Assembly (NCBI GenBank): GCA_964610315.1
Contig: CAZSVM010000001.1
Coordinates: forward strand, 62,001-126,000
Direction of reading: 5' to 3'
DNA length: 64,000 nucleotides
Source of the DNA: JAQVEM01 sp964610315
Lineage (GTDB): Bacteria; Actinomycetota; Humimicrobiia; Humimicrobiales; Humimicrobiaceae
Shown: positions 26,772-35,776 of the stretch, piece by piece
Layout: every line of letters starts with the position of its first letter
How positions within the stretch are numbered: position 1 is the first letter of the stretch
Notes under the pieces: generated by a model
The model's database searches: none
What the model was told of the DNA's origin: nothing
What the model saw: the letters and a program-made list of their open reading frames with translations, nothing else
Program-made: the position numbers and the translations under genes

Positions 26772-27362
26772 TTAAATTTCCTTAAGTGCTATCTTTAATA
26801 TATTCTCTATCTTTTCCTTTTCAATAATATCTGCGTTTAACCTGGACACCGCCCTGGTTATCTCCCTTGAATTATAACCCAGTGTCCTTAAAGCCTGTTT
26901 TATCTCATATAATTTCTCATTTTCTCCCGGACCCGCACCTTTAATCTCTGCCATCCTGTCTTCCTCTATTTTATCTTTGAGTTCCAATATCATTCTTTCA
27001 GCAAGTTTGAGGCCCACTCCCGGTATTCTTCTTAAAAGATCCGTTTCTCTACTGGTAATTATTCTTTTAATTTCCTGTCCGCTGTAAATGGAAAGGGCGC
27101 TTAATGCTATCTTAATAGATATTCCCGAAACACCGAGTAATTTAAGAAAAAAATCTTTATCCTCATTATCCAAGAAACCTACCAGTTTCAATTCTTCTTC
27201 CCGTACATGAGTGTAAATTTCCAGTTCAATTTCCGAACCAATCTGTGGTATTTTTTCAAAGGTTCTGCTCGATATCAATACCTCAAATCCTATCCCGCCG
27301 GTTTGCATTATAATGCTCGAAGGAGATTTTTTTACTATTTTTCCAAATATTTTTGCGATCAT
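26772..27362 (-). CDS. ruvA: Holliday-junction DNA helicase subunit RuvA
   Basis: 196 aa. An N-terminal OB fold (MIAKIFGKIVKKSPSSII) is followed by two helix-hairpin-helix motifs (LLGVSGISIKIALSALS and LLRRIPGVGLKLAERMILEL) and a small C-terminal domain III that contacts RuvB (ALRTLGYNSREITRAVSRL). The frame extends two codons upstream to a TTG at 27368. ATG 27362 is preferred because RuvA proteins almost always start MI. The RuvA tetramer holds the four-way junction. Confidence 0.96.
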   Translation of the reverse strand: MIAKIFGKIVKKSPSSIIMQTGGIGFEVLISSRTFEKIPQIGSEIELEIYTHVREEELKLVGFLDNEDKDFFLKLLGVSGISIKIALSALSIYSGQEIKRIITSRETDLLRRIPGVGLKLAERMILELKDKIEEDRMAEIKGAGPGENEKLYEIKQALRTLGYNSREITRAVSRLNADIIEKEKIENILKIALKEI

Positions 27363-27437
27363 AGACAATTATTAGTATTTAATTAAATTAGTGTTTAATA
27401 ACCTCGATAATAACACTTGATAATTCATCAATATTTA

Positions 27438-27953
27438 TTAAGTGATCTTTATCTTATCTTTGAACTTTCTATTATTGGCATGACATACGGATACCGCCAT
27501 CGCATCCCAGGCATCATCTTTTTTGGGGAAAAAATTATCTTTAACTCCCAATATAATTTTTAACATATATTTAACCTGCCTCTTGGTCGCCTTTCCATAA
27601 CCCACGATAGCCTGCTTGATCTCGAGAGGAGTATATTCATATATTTCTAGGTTATTAATGCTTCCGGCCAGAATAGAAACTCCCCTTGCCTGTCCTACAT
27701 CCAGAGCTGTTTTTGCATTCATATTAAAAAAAATCTCTTCAACAGCCAGACAATCGGGATTATATTTTTTTATCAACTGATTGATTTCCATATAAATTTT
27801 TTCCAACCTCTCGCAGGTGAGCATATTTTTTCCGGTAATAATACAATCCGAATATACCGGGTGATATTCTCCTCTTTCTATATCCAGTATACTAACTCCT
27901 GTAATTTCAAGGCCGGGATCTATTCCCAGTATCCTTATTTTATTATTTATCAT
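27438..27953 (-). CDS. ruvC: Crossover junction endodeoxyribonuclease RuvC
   Basis: 171 aa, RNase H-like fold. The four catalytic acids are visible: GIDPGLEITG, AVEEIFFNMN and the DAWDAMAVSVCHA pair. It cuts Holliday junctions after RuvAB migration. A 75-bp gap separates it from ruvA. It follows yebC by 23 bp, keeping the widespread yebC-ruvC-ruvA-ruvB order. Confidence 0.96.
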   Translation of the reverse strand: MINNKIRILGIDPGLEITGVSILDIERGEYHPVYSDCIITGKNMLTCERLEKIYMEINQLIKKYNPDCLAVEEIFFNMNAKTALDVGQARGVSILAGSINNLEIYEYTPLEIKQAIVGYGKATKRQVKYMLKIILGVKDNFFPKKDDAWDAMAVSVCHANNRKFKDKIKIT

Positions 27954-27976
27954 TTTTCGATATTAATATTTCTTAT

Positions 27977-28726
27977 CTACATCTCACTCAGCATCTCATC
28001 CGATATTTCCAGGTTGGCATTTACATTCTGAACATCATCATGCTCATCCAGTGCATTGATAAGTTTCAATGCCTTGGCACTTTCTTCTTTTGACAGGTTT
28101 ATGGTTGATTTAGGTACAAATACCAGTTCACTCGATTTTATTTTTATATTGTTTTTGGCAAGGGCTTCCTTTACTTTTATAAAATCTGCCGGGGAGGTCT
28201 TTATTTCATATACTTCATTATCCTCATCAATATCCTCTGCCCCGACATCAATCATATTCAACATAAATTCTTCTTCATCTTTAATCTCATCTCTCTCTAC
28301 TATTATTACTCCTTTCCTTTCAAACTGCCAGCTCACACTTCCGCTTTCGCCAAGAGTTCCATTATATCTATTTAGAATATTTCTTATATCCGAAGCCGTT
28401 CTGTTACGGTTTTCGGTCATCACTTCGATTATCAAGGCTATACCTCCGGGGCCATACCCCTCGTACATAATACTTTCGTAATTTTCACCTTCTATTTCAC
28501 CGGTGCCCCTTTTGATTGCCCTTTCTATATTATTCTGAGGCATATTATATTCTTTGGCTTTAGCAATGGCATTGGCAAGAGCTATATTATCCCTGGGATC
28601 TCCCCCTCCACCTTCTCTTACCGCCACGATTATATTCCTGCTCAGCTTTCCAAATATATTCCCGCGCTTTGCATCTTCTTTGGCTTTCTTATGTTTAATC
28701 GAATGCCATTTTGAGTGCCCTGACAT
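27977..28726 (-). CDS. yebC: YebC/PmpR family protein
   Basis: 249 aa with the family start MSGHSKWHSIKHKKAKEDAK and the central YEGYGPGGIALIIEVMTENRNR. YebC proteins were described as DNA-binding transcription regulators (PmpR). More recently, members were linked to relief of ribosome stalling at proline-rich sequences. Which applies here cannot be told. It ends 23 bp before ruvC and starts 1 bp after the pdxT stop. Confidence 0.95.
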   Translation of the reverse strand: MSGHSKWHSIKHKKAKEDAKRGNIFGKLSRNIIVAVREGGGGDPRDNIALANAIAKAKEYNMPQNNIERAIKRGTGEIEGENYESIMYEGYGPGGIALIIEVMTENRNRTASDIRNILNRYNGTLGESGSVSWQFERKGVIIVERDEIKDEEEFMLNMIDVGAEDIDEDNEVYEIKTSPADFIKVKEALAKNNIKIKSSELVFVPKSTINLSKEESAKALKLINALDEHDDVQNVNANLEISDEMLSEM

Positions 28727-28727
28727 A

Positions 28728-29351
28728 TCAGTTCTCCCCTTTATATTTTTTAATCATATTTACAAAATACTGATGTATCCTCAAGTCATCAGTCAGCTCG
28801 GGGTGAAAAGTGCATACCATAACATTGCTGTTTCTTACCAGTACTGCTTCACCTTCAAGCTTTGCCATTATTTTAACACTTCTGCCTGTATTTAATATCT
28901 TTGGCGCTCTTATAAAAACAGATTTGAATTTTGTGCTGTTTTTATTCCGGCCTTCATTCCGATTAAAATTTATATCTATAAAATCCTCGAAACTATCTAC
29001 CTGACGACCGTAAGCATTTCTCCGGACATCAATATCTATATAACCCAATCCTTTGCCCTCTCCCCGAATATTCTCCGACAGTAGAATCAAGCCGGCACAG
29101 GTTCCCAATATAGGCTTACCTTCCTTAAAAAATTTATCAAGGCTCTCTTTAAATTTATACTTCCCGAGTAATTTATTCATGGTGGTACTTTCTCCACCCG
29201 GAATAATAAGGCCGTCAATCTGTTTTAACTGTTCCGGAAACCTAACTTCTATGGCATCGACTCCGCATTCTTTTAGTTTTTTTATATGTTCTTTAAAAGC
29301 TCCCTGAAGAGAAAGAACACCAATTTTTACATCCACTACTTTCTTTACCAT
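28728..29351 (-). CDS. pdxT: Glutaminase subunit of pyridoxal 5'-phosphate synthase PdxT
   Basis: 207-aa class I glutamine amidotransferase. Catalytic Cys in LGTCAGLILL, oxyanion-loop GGESTTMNKLL, and the His/Glu pair in TFHPELTDD. The conserved core starts at KIGVLSLQGAF, so a GTG two codons before it is an alternative start. The ATG at 29351 overlaps the pdxS end by 7 bp and gives the longer form. PdxT releases ammonia that is channelled into PdxS. Confidence 0.96.
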   Translation of the reverse strand: MVKKVVDVKIGVLSLQGAFKEHIKKLKECGVDAIEVRFPEQLKQIDGLIIPGGESTTMNKLLGKYKFKESLDKFFKEGKPILGTCAGLILLSENIRGEGKGLGYIDIDVRRNAYGRQVDSFEDFIDINFNRNEGRNKNSTKFKSVFIRAPKILNTGRSVKIMAKLEGEAVLVRNSNVMVCTFHPELTDDLRIHQYFVNMIKKYKGEN

Positions 29352-30226
29352 CCCCTGTTTGAAATTACCTCCTCTTCCGAAAGTGTGGATACCGCAGTCC
29401 CTTTCATAGGAGTTCCCAGACCTCTGGAAACTCTGGCCAAAACTTCGGGATTATTATAATGGGTAGTTGCTTCCACAATGGATTGTGCCATTTTTGATGG
29501 ATTTTCGGATTTAAATATTCCCGATCCCACAAAAATACCATCTGCCCCCAGCTGCATTATCATAGCAGCATCAGCAGGAGTAGAAATTCCGCCTGCCGAA
29601 AAATTAACTACCGGTAAACTTCTGTTTTCATGTACATATACCACCAGATCATAGGGTGCGCCAAGTTCCTTGGCTGCAGTCATAAGTTCTTCTTTGGGCA
29701 TGGAAGCAATTCGTGCTATCTCATCTCTTATACTTCTCATATGTTTTACTGCTTCTATAACATCACCGGTGCCAGCTTCACCTTTGGTTCTTACCATAGC
29801 CGCACCTTCTCCTATTCTTCTCAAAGCTTCTCCTAGATTAATGGCACCGCATACAAACGGAACCTTAAAGTCCCATTTATTTATATGATATTTCTCATCA
29901 GCCGGAGTTAAAACCTCACTCTCATCTATATAATCAACCCCTATAGCTTCCAGTATCTGCGCCTCGGCAAAATGGCCTATTCTTACTTTTGCCATTACCG
30001 GAATGGACACTGCATCCATTATTTTCAATATAATTTCGGGATCCGTCATTCTGGCTACCCCACCTGTCGCTCTTATATCCGCAGGAATTCTCTCCAGAGC
30101 CATGACCGATACTGCTCCTGCCTCCTCTGCAATTTTTGCCTGTTCTGGTGAAGTTACATCCATTATTACTCCACCTTTTAACATCTGGGCAAGCCCGACT
30201 TTTACTTTCAATGTTCCCTTTTCCAT
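29345..30226 (-). CDS. pdxS: Pyridoxal 5'-phosphate synthase lyase subunit PdxS
   Basis: 293-aa TIM barrel that builds PLP from ribose 5-phosphate, glyceraldehyde 3-phosphate and ammonia (DXP-independent route). Motifs: LAQMLKGGVIMDVTSPEQAK, the catalytic lysine in PVMAKVRIGHFAEAQ, the second lysine in AAMVRTKGEAGTGD, and GADGIFVGSGIFKSE. A GGAGGTG ribosome-binding site lies about 10 nt before the ATG. First gene of the pdxST-yebC-ruvCAB-queA run. Confidence 0.98.
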   Translation of the reverse strand: MEKGTLKVKVGLAQMLKGGVIMDVTSPEQAKIAEEAGAVSVMALERIPADIRATGGVARMTDPEIILKIMDAVSIPVMAKVRIGHFAEAQILEAIGVDYIDESEVLTPADEKYHINKWDFKVPFVCGAINLGEALRRIGEGAAMVRTKGEAGTGDVIEAVKHMRSIRDEIARIASMPKEELMTAAKELGAPYDLVVYVHENRSLPVVNFSAGGISTPADAAMIMQLGADGIFVGSGIFKSENPSKMAQSIVEATTHYNNPEVLARVSRGLGTPMKGTAVSTLSEEEVISNRGW

Positions 30227-30245
30227 ATTTTTAAAACACCTCCAG

Positions 30246-31187
30246 TTATTTTACTCCCACTCCTAAAGACATCCTTTCCAATCTCTTAATCCTCTCTTCC
30301 GTAGGAGGGTGTGTATTGAATAAATTGCTAAATGCTGCTTTTGCCTTACTTCCAAACGGATTTGCTATAAACAAGTGAGCAGTGGCATTGCTGGCGGTTT
30401 TGACTTCACTGTGCTGGCTTATTTTCCTCAGTGCATTTGCCAGTCCTGCCGGGTATCTCGAAACCAGAGCTCCTGTGGAATCAGCCAGATATTCCCTGTT
30501 TCTGCTGATGGCCAGTCTTATAAGAGTAGCTATTATAGGTGAAAGAATCAGAAGTAATAACCCCACCACCAGGAAAATAATAGATAACGTGCTGCCGCCC
30601 GAACTTCTGCTGGATCTTCTCCTACCGCCGCCAAAAATAAAGCTTCTCAGGATTATATTGCTTATTATAGCAACCATACCCACAAAAATAACCACTATGG
30701 TTCCCAGCAGGATATCATAATTTTTTATATGGGAAAGCTCGTGTGAGATAACTCCTTTAAGCTCCTCATCATCAAGATTAGCAAGCAGGCCCCGGGTAAA
30801 AACTACCACACTGTGCTGAGGATTACGCCCGGTAGCGAAAGCATTCATTCCCTCATCTTCTATCATATATATTGCCGGCATGGGTATGCCTGCCGCTATG
30901 GAAAGTCCCTCTACCATATAATAAATCCTCGGATTTTCTTCCCTGGATATGGGCCTTGCCCTGGTCAGGCTTAATACAATTTTATCGCTATTATAGTAGC
31001 TGGCAAAAGTCATAATAATAGCAATTATCAGTGCCAGCACCATAAACAGTATGGAATAACTACTGTTTATCCCATATCGGTAATCTACATAATAACCCAG
31101 AGCAAATCCCACTGCAGCTATAAATACCACAAAACCAATTATAATAAATACTGTTTTTGTTCTGTTTTTAGCAATCTGTTCATACAT
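30246..31187 (-). CDS. htpX: HtpX-like membrane metalloprotease
   Basis: 313-aa M48 peptidase. Two TM helices at the N-terminus (about 13-33 and 42-62), zinc site HELSH in VISHELSHIKNYDI, a third ligand Glu in SRNREYLADSTGALVSR, and two further TM helices (about 157-177 and 195-220) between them. It degrades damaged membrane proteins in other bacteria. lemA lies 100 bp upstream on the same strand, a recurrent lemA-htpX pairing. Confidence 0.94.
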   Translation of the reverse strand: MYEQIAKNRTKTVFIIIGFVVFIAAVGFALGYYVDYRYGINSSYSILFMVLALIIAIIMTFASYYNSDKIVLSLTRARPISREENPRIYYMVEGLSIAAGIPMPAIYMIEDEGMNAFATGRNPQHSVVVFTRGLLANLDDEELKGVISHELSHIKNYDILLGTIVVIFVGMVAIISNIILRSFIFGGGRRRSSRSSGGSTLSIIFLVVGLLLLILSPIIATLIRLAISRNREYLADSTGALVSRYPAGLANALRKISQHSEVKTASNATAHLFIANPFGSKAKAAFSNLFNTHPPTEERIKRLERMSLGVGVK

Positions 31188-31287
31188 TTCTCAAATCACG
31201 CTCTTATCAAATCATACTATTCCTCATAATAAATAATCCAAAATATAAATAATTAAGAGAATTATTAATTAAGAGAATCGCCTCTCA

Positions 31288-31857
31288 CTAAAACTTTACC
31301 TTAACCGGCTCCCTGGCTTCAGCCTCCTCTATCTCAAAATAATCTCTGGAGGTGAAATGAAATATTCTGGCGTATACATTTCCCGGGAATGTTTGTATTC
31401 GAGTGTTAAATCTCATAACCATATCATTATAAAATTGTCTGGAGTAAGCAATATTACTTTCCATACCGTTAAGCTGTTCCATCAATCTTAAAAAATGCTG
31501 ATCCGCTTTAAGGTTGGGATAATTTTCCGATAAGGCAAATAATGACTTTAAGGTACTGGTTATCATATTTTCGGCTTTTGCCTGATCTTTTACCGTCTTG
31601 GCCTCAATACCCATTTTCCTGGCATTAATAACATTCTGCAGGGTTTCCCTTTCATGCTTTGCATAACCCTTAACCGTTTCCACCAGATTGGGTATTAAAT
31701 CATATCTTTTCCTTAGCTGCACATCAATCTGGTACCATGAATTGTCAACTTTATTCCTCAGGGATACCATAGAATTGTATATACCTATGGAAATTAAAAT
31801 CAACAATAGTACTATTCCTGATAGTACCGCTATAAGAACCACCACTCCTACTACCAT
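31288..31857 (-). CDS. lemA: LemA family protein
   Basis: 189 aa. One N-terminal TM (about residues 3-26), then the helical LemA domain: NSMVSLRNKVDNSWYQIDVQ, LRKRYDLIPNLVETVKGYAK, ERETLQNVINAR and ALSENYPNLKADQHFLRL. It ends with the YNDMVMRFNTRIQTFPGN block. Function is unknown in general, but it co-occurs with HtpX-type proteases. GGAGGTT precedes the ATG. It is divergent from the EF-G paralogue. Confidence 0.95.
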   Translation of the reverse strand: MVVGVVVLIAVLSGIVLLLILISIGIYNSMVSLRNKVDNSWYQIDVQLRKRYDLIPNLVETVKGYAKHERETLQNVINARKMGIEAKTVKDQAKAENMITSTLKSLFALSENYPNLKADQHFLRLMEQLNGMESNIAYSRQFYNDMVMRFNTRIQTFPGNVYARIFHFTSRDYFEIEEAEAREPVKVKF

Positions 31858-32020
31858 AATAACCTCCAGATCATATTATTATTTTATTAATTATTGAAAT
31901 AAAATATTTTACAATTTAATATCCTTAAAATAAACAACATTAAATTATATCATATAAACAACTGCAAAAATATAACTCCATCCCTGCTTATTTATAGTTT
32001 GATGTAAGGTTAATATTATT

Positions 32021-32049
32021 TTTACACAAAAAATTTTTTATGGTATATT
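32021..32049 (+). promoter_or_regulatory. Predicted housekeeping promoter of the EF-G paralogue
   Basis: TTTACA (32021-32026) and TATATT (32044-32049) are separated by exactly 17 bp, close to the sigma-70/SigA consensus. Transcription would start near 32056, giving a leader of about 48 nt that contains the GGGAGG ribosome-binding site at 32091-32096. The rest of the lemA/EF-G gap (31858-32020) is AT-rich and should hold the divergent lemA promoter. Confidence 0.55.
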
Positions 32050-32103
32050 TCTTCTATTGCCCTAGTAGCTATCATAAAATTATACATTTTTGGGAGGATT
32101 TTA

Positions 32104-34185
32104 ATGGATAGTAAAAGTTGTTCCAATAATAAAGTGGTTGGCCTTATCTCTGGCAATGGGGCTGGCAAAACTACCCTTGCAGAATGCATTCTTTACAATT
32201 CCAAAACAACCGATAGATTGGGAACTATAGAAACAAAAAATACGGTTTCCGATTTTAATCCGCTTGAAATCAAAAAAGGATTTAGTATCAGTTCCAGCAT
32301 ACTGAATTACAAATGGAAGGATCACAAAATAAATCTTATAGATTGCCCCGGTTATATGGATTTTATAGGTCAAACGCAGTCTGCGATTAAAGTAATAGAC
32401 AGCGCCCTTCTGGTTATCGATGCAAAATCAGGAGTACAGGCACCCACCGAATTGGTCATAGAGCTGATAGCTAGAAATCCCAAACCAATGTTTTTTATAC
32501 TTAATAAGATGGACCTGGAAAATATCGATTATTTTAAAATTGTAGAAGATATTAAAAGTGAATATAATTTGAATCTGGTTCCCATTACTGTTCCGGCTAA
32601 CAGCGGGGAAAATTTTTCTAAAATTGTAGATCTACTTCAAAACCAGTCTTACGAATATAAAGATAAAAATCCTTCAGATACAAAAATCCCTACTGATGAA
32701 AAGATTAAAGATCAGGTTGAAAGTCATCACAGCCAGCTAATCGAATCCATAGTGGAAACAGACGATGACCTTCTAAATAAATATCTTGAAGGTGAAAAAA
32801 TCGATGATAAAGTATTAAATGAGGTATTTAAAAAGGCGGTATCTGCAGGAAAAGTAATACCTGTATTTGCGGTTTCAGCAGGCAGGAATATGGGTATAGA
32901 TATTCTAATGGATTACATAAATTCCCTTCTCCCCTCCGCTTTGGACATTCAGCCGGTCAAAGTAAAAGATTTAAAAAAAGATTCCGAAATCGAAATAAAA
33001 CCCTCTCCTGACGGACCGGTTCTGGCATATGTCTTTAAAACCATGGCAGATCCCTATATCGGTAAATTATCCATATTCAGAATTTTCTCGGGAACTTTTA
33101 AAATAAATGATAGCTATTATATTTCCAGTTCGCAAAAAACATATAAATTCACCAATTTGTTCAAGCTTCAGGGTAAAAATCAAAGCGATATAAGTGAAGC
33201 TTCCTGCGGAGATATCATAGCCGTTTCCAAAATTATGGATATTTTAAATGACGATACCATTTCGACACAGGATCAGCCTTTAAAAATACCGGAAACAGAA
33301 TATTTTACCCCTACCCTTCCCAAAGCGGTCCTACCCAAAAGTAAGGGTGATGAAGAAAAAATAAGTAGCGGCCTTTCCAAATTAATGCAGGAAGATCCTA
33401 CCATAAAACAGGAACTAAATCTCGAAGTACATCAAAATATTATCTGGGGACTGGGAGAGCTGCATCTTTCCATGGCTAGAGAAAAATTAAAGGAGAAATT
33501 CGACGTTGATGTCGATCTTTTTACACCGGAAGTGGCCTATAAAGAAACTATAAGAAAAGATGCCAAAGCTGAATATAAATATAAAAAACAATCCGGAGGC
33601 AGAGGCCAGTATGGGCATGTCTTTATCGAAATTAAGCCTCTGCAGAGCGGTGGAGATTTTGAATTCAAAAACAGCATATTCGGAGGAGCAATCCCCAAGG
33701 GTTATATACCCGGTGTGGAAAAAGGTATCAGAGAAGCACTGCAGAAGGGTGTTCTGGCGGAATACCCGGTAGTCGATGTCGGTGTGAATCTATATGACGG
33801 CTCCTACCATACCGTAGATTCTTCCGAAATGGCTTTTAAGATAGCTGCGTCCATGGCTTTCAAGAAGGGTATGCAGGAAGCTTCTCCGGTTATTCTTGAA
33901 CCTATTATGGAATTGGAAATTACAGTACCCGAAAAATATATGGGAGATATAATCGGGGACATAAACTCAAAAAGAGGAAAAATCATTTCCATGACTCCCG
34001 CTAAAAATAAAAAGCAGCTCATTAAAGCTTCCGTACCCCAATCCGAAACCTTTAACTATACCATTGATCTGACTTCTCTTACTCAGGGCAGAGGAAGATT
34101 TGTTCAAAAATTTTCACATTATGAAGAGCTTCCTCCAAATCTGGCCCAGAAGATAATAGAAGAAAGGAAAAAACAAAAAGAATGA
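32104..34185 (+). CDS. Elongation factor G paralogue (EF-G-2 type)
   Basis: 693-aa translational GTPase with all five EF-G domains. P-loop SGNGAGKTT (16-24), G4 NKMD (134-137), domain IV block SGGRGQYGHVFIEIKP, and C-terminal PVILEPIMELEITVPEKYMG with GDINSKRGKI. It departs from housekeeping EF-G in the G domain. Switch I lacks ERERGITI (it reads EIKKGFSI), and G3 is DCPGYMDF with Tyr84 where canonical EF-G has the catalytic-loop His (DTPGHVDF). The Tyr form is typical of the EF-G-2 paralogue group of Thermus, Actinobacteria and others, whose role is not settled. GGGAGG lies 7 bp before the ATG. The stop overlaps the next gene (ATGA). Confidence 0.9.
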   Translation: MDSKSCSNNKVVGLISGNGAGKTTLAECILYNSKTTDRLGTIETKNTVSDFNPLEIKKGFSISSSILNYKWKDHKINLIDCPGYMDFIGQTQSAIKVIDSALLVIDAKSGVQAPTELVIELIARNPKPMFFILNKMDLENIDYFKIVEDIKSEYNLNLVPITVPANSGENFSKIVDLLQNQSYEYKDKNPSDTKIPTDEKIKDQVESHHSQLIESIVETDDDLLNKYLEGEKIDDKVLNEVFKKAVSAGKVIPVFAVSAGRNMGIDILMDYINSLLPSALDIQPVKVKDLKKDSEIEIKPSPDGPVLAYVFKTMADPYIGKLSIFRIFSGTFKINDSYYISSSQKTYKFTNLFKLQGKNQSDISEASCGDIIAVSKIMDILNDDTISTQDQPLKIPETEYFTPTLPKAVLPKSKGDEEKISSGLSKLMQEDPTIKQELNLEVHQNIIWGLGELHLSMAREKLKEKFDVDVDLFTPEVAYKETIRKDAKAEYKYKKQSGGRGQYGHVFIEIKPLQSGGDFEFKNSIFGGAIPKGYIPGVEKGIREALQKGVLAEYPVVDVGVNLYDGSYHTVDSSEMAFKIAASMAFKKGMQEASPVILEPIMELEITVPEKYMGDIIGDINSKRGKIISMTPAKNKKQLIKASVPQSETFNYTIDLTSLTQGRGRFVQKFSHYEELPPNLAQKIIEERKKQKE

Positions 34186-35429
34186 GTAAAAGCTATAAAA
34201 GACGTGTATTTATACTGGATAAAGTTCCCTATATATTATTTGGATTGATATTGATTATAGCTATAGTAGTATTTCTTTCAGTCAGAAGTTGCCTGCCATT
34301 AGCTTTTTTCTCGGGTGCACAGCAGGAAACGGAATCGACTGTAGAATATACTCTATTCGTAGCTTCTCCCACCGAAGGTAAAGTTTTCCCCTTTGTCAAT
34401 CAAAATGAAACCGTTCCCATTGAAATAAGGGCAAAAGAAGTGGAAAGCACAAATTATACTATTAAAGTACTGGTAAATGACAGTGAGATAAAGTCATTCA
34501 CCTCCCCACCCTACGAATATAACTGGAACCCTGGGAGCTCCGGTGAATATAAACTAACAGCCCAGCTCATAGATGATAATGGCAATATACTTACAAACTC
34601 AGATACCATAAATTTCACCGTGCAGTACGAAACCGAACCCCAGGAAGAAAAAACAATCAATGTTGATATCGAAGAAAAGAAGGACCAGGTTTTAAGCCAG
34701 TCTATTTTCAGAACCAATAATACCATACCTACCGGAATTCCCCTTTTCTCTTATAAGTGTTATATCCCTCCGGTTATAGATGGGAGCATTCAGGAATGGG
34801 ATAAATTTGAGAGTTTTTCTTCCTTTGAGCCCACCATCAAAAAAGAAAATTATACCTCTCATACCGATGTTTCAGGTACGTTTTACTCCTGCTGGGATGA
34901 TGATAATTTTTATATCGCAGTACAGGTTTTCGATGATGTATTCAGTCAGAATTATACCGGTAATCAGATAAACAAGGGCGACAGTATAACCATCGTATTT
35001 GATACCGAATTGGAAGAAGATATGCAGATTCCGTTTTATAACAGCGACGATTATCAGATTGATCTGTCTCCGGGCAATTTTGCCGGAATACCTGCCGAAT
35101 CATTTATGAACTGGCCGACCAATGCACCTCCCAGAGGAGTTACCGTCGCTTCGACCAGACTGGCTAACGGATATTTACTGGAAGCCAGTATTCCCTGGTA
35201 TAATTTCCCGAACTATCTCCCCGCTGATGGAGATGTACTAGGATTTACAGTATCCATACTGGATACCGATAACTTGGACTCAACGGAATTGGTAATTTCT
35301 TCCTCGAAAACATTTGACTTCAACAATGTATCCACTCTGGGAGCTATCGCCCTGATTGACGTAGGAGATATCCAGAGCACCGAAGAAACGCCTGCCGGTA
35401 ATGAAGGGACTGGAGAAAGTACTAATTAA
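34182..35429 (+). CDS. Membrane-anchored protein with Ig-like and CBM9-like domains
   Basis: 415 aa. An N-terminal TM anchor (about residues 14-34) is followed by an Ig-like beta domain at about 52-150 (SPTEGKVFPFVNQNE, SPPYEYNWNPGSSGEYKL). A C-terminal domain at about 190-395 is of the CBM9/DOMON type (PPVIDGSIQEWDKF, CWDDDNFYIAVQVFDDVF, GYLLEASIPWYNF, LGFTVSILDTDN). CBM9-like domains bind sugars or serve in cell-surface envelope proteins. No catalytic domain is present, and the tail is acidic and Gly/Thr-rich. The domain assignment is by fold-level resemblance. It is translationally coupled to the EF-G paralogue (ATGA overlap), which is an odd pairing. Confidence 0.78.
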   Translation: MSKSYKRRVFILDKVPYILFGLILIIAIVVFLSVRSCLPLAFFSGAQQETESTVEYTLFVASPTEGKVFPFVNQNETVPIEIRAKEVESTNYTIKVLVNDSEIKSFTSPPYEYNWNPGSSGEYKLTAQLIDDNGNILTNSDTINFTVQYETEPQEEKTINVDIEEKKDQVLSQSIFRTNNTIPTGIPLFSYKCYIPPVIDGSIQEWDKFESFSSFEPTIKKENYTSHTDVSGTFYSCWDDDNFYIAVQVFDDVFSQNYTGNQINKGDSITIVFDTELEEDMQIPFYNSDDYQIDLSPGNFAGIPAESFMNWPTNAPPRGVTVASTRLANGYLLEASIPWYNFPNYLPADGDVLGFTVSILDTDNLDSTELVISSSKTFDFNNVSTLGAIALIDVGDIQSTEETPAGNEGTGESTN

Positions 35430-35547
35430 TACTTCTTAAGCTTAAACAAATTTTTAAAAATATTATAAGCCGAGTTCTAATCTAATAGTTTATTTACCCT
35501 TTATAAAAAAAATATCATTATAACAAAAATTTAAAGTGTAAGAATCT

Positions 35548-35686
35548 TTACCCCGGAATATTCTTGAAATGCCGGTCAAGAGTTAGAATTGAAGCATCAA
35601 CTCTAATGGCAATTGCAGCTATAAGAGCACCAGTAAGAGGAATTATTTTACCCTTTTTCTTAAGGTTAAATAAGTGCCGTAATTTG
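35548..35686 (-). pseudogene. Remnant of a PIN-domain (VapC-like) toxin
   Basis: The 347-bp gap after the CBM9 gene holds, on the minus strand, a C-terminal PIN-domain fragment. From about 35686 the frame reads CKLRHLFNLKKKGKIIPLTG, and it continues with ALIAAIAIRVDASILTLDRH and FKNIPG before a TAA at 35550-35548. The block ALIAA...LTLDRHFKNIPG is the typical end of VapC toxins, with the Asp that helps bind Mg. No start codon, N-terminal catalytic Asp or antitoxin gene is present; a stop lies about 25 codons further upstream in frame. It appears to be the degraded end of a toxin-antitoxin pair. Nothing else is seen in this gap. Confidence 0.7.
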
Positions 35687-35776
35687 CATTGATAAAAAAT
35701 AAAGAAAGAGTAATATTTTGATTAAAGCTAGATAACGACAGATATATTAGTAAATTAATTTTAGAGGATATTCCAA

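Noticed and set aside
35548..35770. PIN-domain frame as a live toxin gene
   Set aside because: No start codon, no N-terminal catalytic acids and an in-frame stop upstream.
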